This document shows, in pieces, positions 1-5,374 of a stretch of 11,356 bases of DNA; positions within the stretch are counted from its first letter, which is position 1, and every line of letters starts with the position of its first letter. This DNA comes from Lysobacterales bacterium (GTDB lineage: Bacteria > Pseudomonadota > Gammaproteobacteria > Xanthomonadales > Rhodanobacteraceae). Below the pieces are notes generated by a model. The model worked only from the letters and a program-made list of their open reading frames with translations, was not told the DNA's origin and searched no databases. Location of the stretch: NCBI GenBank assembly GCA_013298265.1, contig JAAFHE010000058.1, positions 1-11,356 on the forward strand. The letters are read 5' to 3'. Both the position numbers and the translations under genes were made by a program.

Positions 1-574
1 GCACTGCGCCGGTCGCACCGCGCAGTCCGGCCGGTGTTGCAGCGGGGTCAACCGTGCGCGATCCGTCTGCCGGCGCGTCGTGCACGGCGCAGCGGAAGTC
101 TGCACGCGGCACGGGTGACGCGCTACGCACGAACGTCTGGTAGTCGTTGCCGCCGTCGAACACGGTCGGCTGTACGACCCAGGCTTCGCCGTGATCGAAC
201 ACCATGGCCTGCAGACCCAGCGACGACACGTCGATACGCGCCGCACGTCCGTCGGCCGACCTACCGACATAGCTGCGGATTTCCGGAAACTTCTTCGCCA
301 GCTCCGCCGGCAGGGTGCCCGAATCACTGAGCACGAAGGCATCGAAACCGCCGTCGGGGCGTGGCAGCGATAACGCTTCGCCCTTCCGCGCGCCGGTGTC
401 GAGAAACTGTCTCAGTGCCGTCGTATCGAGCCTTATCGAACGCAACTGCGTCGCCTGTTCGCCGGCGGGCGCAGCGCCGCCGTCCTGCCACAACGATGGG
501 TGCGCGAATGCCGGCATCGCTGCCGAGGCCATCGCAATACATAGCCAACGCTTTGCATACATGTGGAATTTCAT
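1..574 (-). CDS. Secreted protein, probable reprolysin-like metallopeptidase precursor (N-terminal part only)
   Basis: The first 191 codons are present and the rest lies beyond the left edge. The ATG at 574 is preceded by GGGAGGG four bases upstream, a strong ribosome binding site that decides the start over the in-frame ATG at 562. Residues 1-24 form a signal peptide: basic KR at 8-9, a hydrophobic core, and AFA before the cut at about residue 24. The export route is therefore Sec, with a periplasmic or secreted product. Residues ~45-155 read as the prodomain-like region seen before reprolysin-type zinc protease domains in Xanthomonadales: a 'LPRPDGGFDAFVL' strand, 'LAKKFPEIRSYVGR', then a strand ending 'LQAMVFDHGEAWVVQP'. 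The zinc motif HExxHxxGxxH would lie outside the window, so protease activity is inferred from this N-terminal pattern alone. It could instead be another secreted protein sharing the domain. Confidence 0.6.
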   Translation of the reverse strand, partial: MKFHMYAKRWLCIAMASAAMPAFAHPSLWQDGGAAPAGEQATQLRSIRLDTTALRQFLDTGARKGEALSLPRPDGGFDAFVLSDSGTLPAELAKKFPEIRSYVGRSADGRAARIDVSSLGLQAMVFDHGEAWVVQPTVFDGGNDYQTFVRSASPVPRADFRCAVHDAPADGSRTVDPAATPAGLRGATGAV

Positions 575-960
575 TGTTCCCTCCCGATCAATGAGTACGT
601 GTACCGGAACGGACGATCCCCCGATGTCCGCTCCGGCCTGGCCTTTTCAGGCGTCGACGACTGTACAAAGTTGCGGCCGTCGCGAATAGTCGAATTCGCC
701 GGCAAAATGCGACGTCGCCGCCGCCTCCCTTACGAAAACGAGACGTCCGTCACTACTACTGCCCGACAAAGATCCGGCGGCATATGCGGCGGAGGCATAT
801 AGGGCGGAGGCATATGCGACGGAGGCATATGCGGCGTACTGGCGCCACGAGCTATTGCAACGCATTGCACAAGAGAACCTTTAAACATGTATATTCTGTT
901 TGTGCTTTCGGAGCGATCTGTGGAGTCACAGGGGATCCTGCTTGCACGCTAACTGAATGT
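575..960. other. Intergenic region upstream of the metallopeptidase-like gene
   Basis: This 386-bp stretch separates the minus-strand remnant ending at 961 from the gene starting at 574. It holds the 15-bp tandem repeat listed separately and an AT-richer patch at about 862-905 that might carry promoter elements, although I see no convincing -35/-10 pair on either strand. A minus-strand frame at 865-647 would encode 72 residues with a YASxA repeat. Its repeat period is a multiple of three, but it has only a weak AAAGG upstream, so I do not call it a gene. A plus-strand frame of 21 codons at 887-952 also lacks a clear ribosome site. Confidence 0.6.
775..831. repeat. Degenerate 15-bp tandem repeat with CATATG core
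   Basis: Three 15-bp units follow each other at 787-801, 802-816 and 817-831, with consensus CGGCGGAGGCATATG and one or two changes per unit. A shortened 12-bp copy lacking AGG precedes them at 775-786. Every unit keeps CATAT, and three of the four keep the palindrome CATATG. The array lies about 200 bp upstream of the metallopeptidase-like start on its 5' side. It could be a cluster of operator half-sites, a slippage product, or part of a small coding repeat on the minus strand. The sequence alone does not decide between these. Confidence 0.8.
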
Positions 961-1363
961 TTACGGGCGCACCGGGCGCCCGTATGTTCTTGCAGCTGAA
1001 CATGCATCACCACTGGCAATGCGCACGTCGGTCGCGCCGTCGGCGATGGCATAGATGCCAAATGCGCCGCTCGACGCGCTCCAGGCGCTCTTCGCACGCA
1101 GCAGACCACGCTGGATCACGGCGGTGTCGGAACAGATCTCGAGCGACGCGGTGACACGACATCCGTTGGGCATCGCCAGGATCATCGCCGGCGCACCGTT
1201 GAACTTGGCCACGTAGATCATCGGCTGCAGTGCCGAGGTGTCGCCGGCGCCGGTCACCCACAAAGGCGTCGAGTACCGCGAGCAGAAGCAGGTTGCGCCG
1301 GACGTGGCACGATGATACGACAGGACGCGCGACGATGCGGCGCGATGACAGGATGTGAGGCAT
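961..1363 (-). pseudogene. Small unrecognised coding remnant with an apparent +1 frameshift
   Basis: Two adjoining minus-strand frames have the codon usage of real genes here, with mostly G or C third positions. The upstream half runs from the ATG at 1363 to about 1262 and ends in a basic then hydrophobic stretch (VRRNLLLLAVLDAF) that could be a signal peptide. The downstream half runs from about 1260 to the stop at 961-963. It contains 'PMIYVAKFNGAPAMILAMP', then 'SLEICSD' and 'GFGIY'-like strand patterns (as read: GAFGIYAIADGATDVRI), with three cysteines. Skipping one base, G on the minus strand at 1261, joins them into about 133 residues. The alternative is a 98-residue gene starting at a GTG at 1257 without a ribosome site. 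I recognise no family. It may be a decayed small secreted protein, the tail of a lost larger gene, or an intact gene with a one-base sequence error. Confidence 0.45.
962..984 (-). terminator. Perfect hairpin containing the stop of the 961-1363 remnant
   Basis: TACGGGCGC at 962-970 pairs perfectly with GCGCCCGTA at 976-984 across a five-base loop. The TAA stop of the remnant (961-963) overlaps the foot of the stem. No U-tract follows on the minus strand, so this is either an imperfect intrinsic terminator or a 3'-end protecting stem-loop. Confidence 0.5.
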
Positions 1364-1590
1364 GGGATTGCCTCGCGAGGCTGAGGATAGACAGGGATGC
1401 GCCGACGCACGTCGTGGAACAAGCGGCTCGTCGGCGAGATCTACCTTGAGTCCGCCGCATTTCACGGCGTCAGATTGACGGTGTGCATTTTTTCGCGGAC
1501 GCACCGGCGACTTCGAAAACGACGCAACTGGCAGGGGAACGCCGGTCCTAAGGCGCGTCGTCGCGCGCGTTGCTACGGGGTGCGCTGTCG
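1364..1590. other. Spacer between the sensor kinase stop and the remnant
   Basis: This 227-bp region shows no supported gene. It holds one copy of a 17-bp motif (1443-1459) that recurs upstream of the kinase gene. It also has a run of six T on the plus strand at 1488-1493 without a good adjacent stem, and a small hairpin (GCGCG, loop TCGT, CGCGC) at 1553-1566 just downstream of the kinase stop. A GTG-led continuation of the remnant's upstream frame is open through part of it but has no ribosome site. Confidence 0.5.
1443..1459 (+). repeat. 17-bp motif, copy 1 of 2 flanking the sensor kinase
   Basis: ACCTTGAGTCCGCCGCA. It matches ACCTCGAGTCCGCCGCA at 5023-5039 with one mismatch and in the same orientation. 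The two copies lie just outside the two ends of the kinase gene. Its role is unknown and chance similarity is possible in GC-rich DNA. Confidence 0.4.
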
Positions 1591-1600
1591 TCAGCGCACC
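1579..1600 (-). terminator. Perfect hairpin containing the sensor kinase stop codon
   Basis: GGTGCGCTG at 1579-1587 pairs perfectly with CAGCGCACC at 1592-1600 around a four-base loop. The TGA stop of the kinase (1591-1593) sits at the loop/stem junction. No run of U follows on the minus strand, so termination is less certain than hairpin formation. A second small stem lies at 1553-1566. Confidence 0.5.
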
Positions 1601-4600
1601 GTCCGCGCCGCCAGCAGACGATCCAGCACCGACTTCAGCGCGAGCGGCTTGATCGGCTTGATCAGCAGCGGCAGGCCGGCTTCGGCGACGGCCTTGCGCG
1701 TCGCATCGCCCGTGTCGGCGCTGAGGATCACGGCATCGTGCATTCCGAAACGCGCGCACAGGCGCTGGTATAGCGCGACGCCGGTGTCGCCGGCGTCGAG
1801 GTGGAAATCGAACAGCCATAACCCCGCTTCGCGATCTGCGAGCACCACGGCAGCGGAGTCGCCGTCGGCACAGGCGCTGACTTCGCAGCCCCATCCGTGC
1901 AGCAACCGCGTCAGCGCCTCACGCGCAGCAACTTCGTTGTCGACGACCAGCACATGCATGCCAGCCAGAAGCGAGCGCGTCGCGGCTGCGGCAGGTCCGG
2001 ACGTCTCGCGCGCCGGTGCCGACGTGCGCGGCAGCATGATGCCAAACACCGTGCCGCTGCCGAGGCGGCTGCGCAGGCTCAGCGGCGCTTCCAGCAATTG
2101 CGCCATGCGCTCGGCGATGGCAAGTCCAAGGCCCAGGCCAGGTCCGGCAACATCGTCGCCGCGGCGAAATTCCTCGAAGATCGTGCGCTGCTGATCAGCG
2201 GCAATGCCGGGGCCGGTGTCGTGCACTTCCACGCGCAACGCATCACCGACGCGGCGCACACCGAGCAGCACGCGGCCACTCGCCGTATAGCGCACCGCGT
2301 TGGCGAGAAAGTTCTGCAGCACGCGGCGCAGCAGCTGCGGATCACTGCGTACCCACGCACGGGTCGCGCGATAGCCCAGCGCGAGGCCGCGCTCGGCAGC
2401 CAGCGCGCGGAATTCCGACACGAGCGGATCGAGGATTTCGGCGAGCGGGAATTCGCGCAGTTGCGCCGACAGGCCGCCCGCTTCGAGACGCGACATGTCG
2501 AGCAGTCCGGTCAGCAGGTCGGTCGTCGAATCCAACGCGCCGCGCGTCTGCGCGACGAGTTCAAGCTGGCTCTGTCCGTCGAGCTGCTGTGCCAGCGCAT
2601 CGGTGAACAGGTGCGCCGCGTGCAGTGGCTGCAACAGGTCGTGGCCGATCGCGGCGAGGAAGCGGCTCTTGGCCTCGTTCGCGCGCTCGGCTTCGCGCTT
2701 GGCGTGTTCCAGCCGCGTCGTGCGGTCGGCGACACGCTGCTCCAGATTTTCGTTGGCCTGGATCAGCGCCGCCTCGGCGCGACGGAACGCGGTGACTTCG
2801 GTGAAGGTCGCGACGAAGCCGCCGCCGGGCATCGGATTGCCGCGTATCTCCACGATGCTGCCGTCGGGGAATACGCGCTCGGACAGGTGCGGCGTACCGG
2901 CGCGCATGAACTCCAGCCGACGTTCCAGCGCCTGAGCCGCGCTGCCGCGGTGCGGCATGCGCTGCAAGGCCCAGACCGCGAGTTCGCCCACGGGCGCGCC
3001 GACGCGCAGCAGCGCATCCGGAAAACCGAACATTTCCACATAGCGTCGGTTCCATGCGACCAGGCGTAGCTGCGCGTCGACCACGCTGATGCCCTGACTC
3101 ATGTTTTCGAGCGCGGCTTCGAGCAGGCGCTGGTTGAAGCGCAGGTCCTGCGATACCTCGCCGACGATGGCCGCGACGGTTTCCAGCTCGGCGCCGGCTT
3201 CGCGCTGCGCCGCATCGAGCAGCAGTCGCGCCGAGGCGCTGCCGAGCACGGCAGCGAGTTCGTGTTCGACGCGCGCCTCGATCGCCGCCGGCACCGCGCC
3301 GCGCGCGGGCGCGTCGTGCAGCAGTTCGTCCAGGCGCTGTTCCGGCAGGAAACGGCGGCCAGCGTTGCGCAGCGCACGCTGGTCGAAGCCGAGCTTTTCG
3401 CGCAACCGACCGGGCCGCCAGGCAGCAACGGCGAGGGTCACCAGCGTGCCGAGGAAAAGGCTGGACGCGACCGCGCGGCCGAGCCGGCTCCAGCCGGTGA
3501 GTCCGAACAGCGCGTCGGGCGCGAGCCAGGGCTGGCCATAGAGACCCTGCTCGAGCCAGCCCGGCGCGACGCCGCGCACCTGCGCGGCGAGCGGCACGAG
3601 CAAGGCCCAGCACCAGATCGCGAATCCCGCGGCGATACCGGCGATCACCGCGCGCGGCGGCGTCTGCGGCCGCCACACGGCGAACGCGAGGGCCGGCGTC
3701 AATGTAGCCAATGCGGAAAAAGATACGGCGCCGACATCGGCCAGCGCCTCGTTACCGGCGATCAGGCGGTTGTAGGCCCAGGCCAGCAGCATGATCGCGC
3801 CGATGCCGACGCGGCGCAGCAGCAGCACCGTGCCGCGCAGGTCGCCGCCACCGGTACGCAGCCACGCGCCGCGCAACAGGCCGGGCGCGAGCCAATGATT
3901 GCCGATCATCAGACTCAAGGTCAGCGTGCTGACCACGACCATACCGGTGGCCGCGCTCAGCCCACCGAGGAACGCGAACAGCGCGAGGCCTTCGTGGCCC
4001 TGCGACAGCGGCAGCGCGAGCACGTACAGGTCCGACGGCACACCCGCACGGGCGAGCAATGCATCGCCCGCGTGCGCAAGCGGCAGCAGCGGCAGCGCGA
4101 TCAGCAGAAGATACAGCGGAAACAGCCAGCGCGCGGTGCGCACATGGGATTCGTCGCGGCACTCCACCACGCCGACATGGAACTGGTGCGGCAGCGTGAA
4201 CATCGCGAGCACGCCGAGCAGCACCAACGGCAGGAAGCCGCCGGCCATGGGCCGCGGTGCCGCGGCCACCGGCTGCGGCGGGATCTCCAGGCCGAACAGC
4301 ACGAACGCGCCCAGCGCGAGCATCGCGGCGAGCTTGAACAGCGATTCGAACGCGATCGCCAGCACCAGGCCACGGTTGTGTTCCGCCGCGCTGACCCGGC
4401 GCGTGCCGAACAGCATCGCGAACAGGGCCATGGCCAGCGCAACATAGAGGGCTCCGTCCTGCCACAGCGATTGCGGTGCGTCCGCGCCCGTGCGCGTCAG
4501 CATCGCGTAGCTCATCGCGACCGCCTTGAGCTGCAGCGCAATGTACGGAATCAACCCGAGCGCGGCGATCGCGGTCACGCTCGCGGCGACCCACGAACTC

Positions 4601-4929
4601 TTGCCCAGGCGCGTCGCGATCAGGTCCGCGAGCGAAGTCGCGTTCGAGGCGCGCGCCAGACGCACGAGCCTGACCAGAGCGGCGGCCGCGAACGCGTACA
4701 GAAGAATGGTGCCGATGAAGGTTGGCGGCAGCGGCCAGCCGTAGCGCGCGGCCTGGGTCACCGTGCCATAGAAGGTCCACGACGTGCAGTAGACCGCGAG
4801 CGACAGCGCATAGACGTGGTGCCAATGCCGCGCCAGACCCGCCGGCCGCCGCTCGGCATACAGCGCGACGCCGAACAGCGCGCCGAGCCAGAGCAGCGCA
4901 GCGAGTACGACCGGACCCACGCTCAGCAT
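1591..4929 (-). CDS. SLC5-fused hybrid sensor histidine kinase (CrbS/MxtR-like)
   Basis: 1112 residues, about the usual length for this family. Residues ~1-505 form a sodium:solute symporter-like (SLC5) membrane domain with roughly a dozen hydrophobic segments. Residues ~505-590 are the cytoplasmic linker typical of these fusions (STAC-like). A PAS domain follows at ~600-715 and a coiled coil at ~716-755. HisKA has the H-box IGHDLLQPL with the phosphorylated His at 763. The ATPase domain has its N-box at 873-881, DTGPG at 904-908 and GLGLGLAI at 931-938. The receiver at ~990-1110 has D997/E999, phospho-acceptor D1041 and K1091. All catalytic residues are present. Known relatives (CrbS in Vibrio, MxtR in Pseudomonas) act with a LuxR-type partner to control acetate and acetyl-CoA synthetase use. 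No partner regulator is encoded here. ATG 4929 has GGGGA about 10 bases upstream. Transport by the SLC5 part and the identity of the ligand are unknown. Confidence 0.93.
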   Translation of the reverse strand: MLSVGPVVLAALLWLGALFGVALYAERRPAGLARHWHHVYALSLAVYCTSWTFYGTVTQAARYGWPLPPTFIGTILLYAFAAAALVRLVRLARASNATSLADLIATRLGKSSWVAASVTAIAALGLIPYIALQLKAVAMSYAMLTRTGADAPQSLWQDGALYVALAMALFAMLFGTRRVSAAEHNRGLVLAIAFESLFKLAAMLALGAFVLFGLEIPPQPVAAAPRPMAGGFLPLVLLGVLAMFTLPHQFHVGVVECRDESHVRTARWLFPLYLLLIALPLLPLAHAGDALLARAGVPSDLYVLALPLSQGHEGLALFAFLGGLSAATGMVVVSTLTLSLMIGNHWLAPGLLRGAWLRTGGGDLRGTVLLLRRVGIGAIMLLAWAYNRLIAGNEALADVGAVSFSALATLTPALAFAVWRPQTPPRAVIAGIAAGFAIWCWALLVPLAAQVRGVAPGWLEQGLYGQPWLAPDALFGLTGWSRLGRAVASSLFLGTLVTLAVAAWRPGRLREKLGFDQRALRNAGRRFLPEQRLDELLHDAPARGAVPAAIEARVEHELAAVLGSASARLLLDAAQREAGAELETVAAIVGEVSQDLRFNQRLLEAALENMSQGISVVDAQLRLVAWNRRYVEMFGFPDALLRVGAPVGELAVWALQRMPHRGSAAQALERRLEFMRAGTPHLSERVFPDGSIVEIRGNPMPGGGFVATFTEVTAFRRAEAALIQANENLEQRVADRTTRLEHAKREAERANEAKSRFLAAIGHDLLQPLHAAHLFTDALAQQLDGQSQLELVAQTRGALDSTTDLLTGLLDMSRLEAGGLSAQLREFPLAEILDPLVSEFRALAAERGLALGYRATRAWVRSDPQLLRRVLQNFLANAVRYTASGRVLLGVRRVGDALRVEVHDTGPGIAADQQRTIFEEFRRGDDVAGPGLGLGLAIAERMAQLLEAPLSLRSRLGSGTVFGIMLPRTSAPARETSGPAAAATRSLLAGMHVLVVDNEVAAREALTRLLHGWGCEVSACADGDSAAVVLADREAGLWLFDFHLDAGDTGVALYQRLCARFGMHDAVILSADTGDATRKAVAEAGLPLLIKPIKPLALKSVLDRLLAARTVR

Positions 4930-5022
4930 CGGTGCTCATCCCCACGGCGACGCGGCATGGTAGCGCGGGACGGGGCGCGCTTTGCATGCAGGCGTCCAAC
5001 GGAGTGCGTGTGTGGCGCGACG

Positions 5023-5039
5023 ACCTCGAGTCCGCCGCA
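5023..5039 (+). repeat. 17-bp motif, copy 2 of 2 flanking the sensor kinase
   Basis: ACCTCGAGTCCGCCGCA, with one mismatch to 1443-1459. It lies 94 bp upstream of the kinase start, a position where a regulatory site could act. Confidence 0.4.
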
Positions 5040-5163
5040 AGTGGATCGCGCGGGCAATCGGGAAACGCTCAGCGGACTGAGGTTCGAGCAGTGGCTTGCC
5101 GCGCCCCACGTCGGTACCGCGAGCAGCCGCATCACGTCCGTGGCTTCGAGTGAAGCGCTGGGC

Positions 5164-5186
5164 AAAAGAAAAGCAGGCGTCCCTGC
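5164..5186 (-). terminator. Intrinsic terminator candidate, third of three after the TonB receptor
   Basis: Read on the minus strand, GCAGG, a four-base loop and CCTGC (5186 to 5173) are followed at once by TTTTCTTTT (5172 to 5164). The stem is short but GC-rich and the U-tract is good. Confidence 0.55.
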
Positions 5187-5197
5187 CCGTCCCGATC

Positions 5198-5240
5198 AAA
5201 AAATTGGTGCGCGGCCTCGGAGGAGAGGAGCCCGCGCACC
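5198..5240 (-). terminator. Intrinsic terminator, second and strongest of three after the TonB receptor
   Basis: On the minus strand a perfect 9-bp stem, GGTGCGCGG/CCGCGCACC (5240-5232 and 5214-5206), closes a 17-base loop that can itself pair GAGG-type bases with CCTC. It is followed by AA and then six T (5203-5198). It lies 135 bp after the receptor stop. Confidence 0.75.
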
Positions 5241-5286
5241 GGGCCGCCGTTGTGAGCGGCCGTTGACTGCAACGCTAAGACGCCGG

Positions 5287-5314
5287 AAAAATCCCTCCCC
5301 GTGAAGAAGAGGGA
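5287..5314 (-). terminator. Intrinsic terminator candidate, first of three after the TonB receptor
   Basis: On the minus strand TCCCTC (5314-5309) pairs with GAGGGA (5297-5292) across an 11-base loop, and five T follow directly (5291-5287). It begins about 60 bp after the receptor stop. Confidence 0.6.
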
Positions 5315-5374
5315 AACAAGAACTCCGCGCGACTTTTTACCTCGGTTTGTTATCTCGGCATTTGTAAAACGACA

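Larger units (their letters stand above)
4930..5374. other. Intergenic region between the TonB receptor and the sensor kinase (both minus strand)
   Basis: The right half (5164-5314) carries three terminator candidates for the receptor transcript, listed separately, plus an extra stem (GGCCGC/GCGGCC, 5242-5261). The left half, about 4930-5160, should hold the kinase promoter and leader because the terminators make read-through unlikely. I cannot pick out a convincing promoter. It contains copy 2 of the 17-bp motif. Short open frames here do not resemble proteins. Confidence 0.6.

Noticed and set aside
775..831. CRISPR array
   Set aside because: The units are only 15 bp, directly adjacent with no spacers, and no cas gene is near.
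647..865. A 72-codon minus-strand frame with YASxA repeats
   Set aside because: The ribosome site is weak and there is no recognisable fold. The repeat alone can keep a frame open, so it is reported only as part of the repeat finding.
887..952. A 21-codon plus-strand peptide starting MYILFVLSERS
   Set aside because: It has no clear ribosome site and no promoter or neighbour that would support a leader peptide.
1461..1493. A plus-strand terminator with a T6 tract at 1488-1493
   Set aside because: The nearest stem (CGTCA/TGACG) is weak and eight bases away, and no plus-strand gene ends here.
3262..5304. A 680-codon open frame on the plus strand opposite the sensor kinase
   Set aside because: The translation is rich in Arg, Gln and His without domains or helices, as expected of an antisense shadow of a GC-rich gene. 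The kinase on the other strand has all family motifs.
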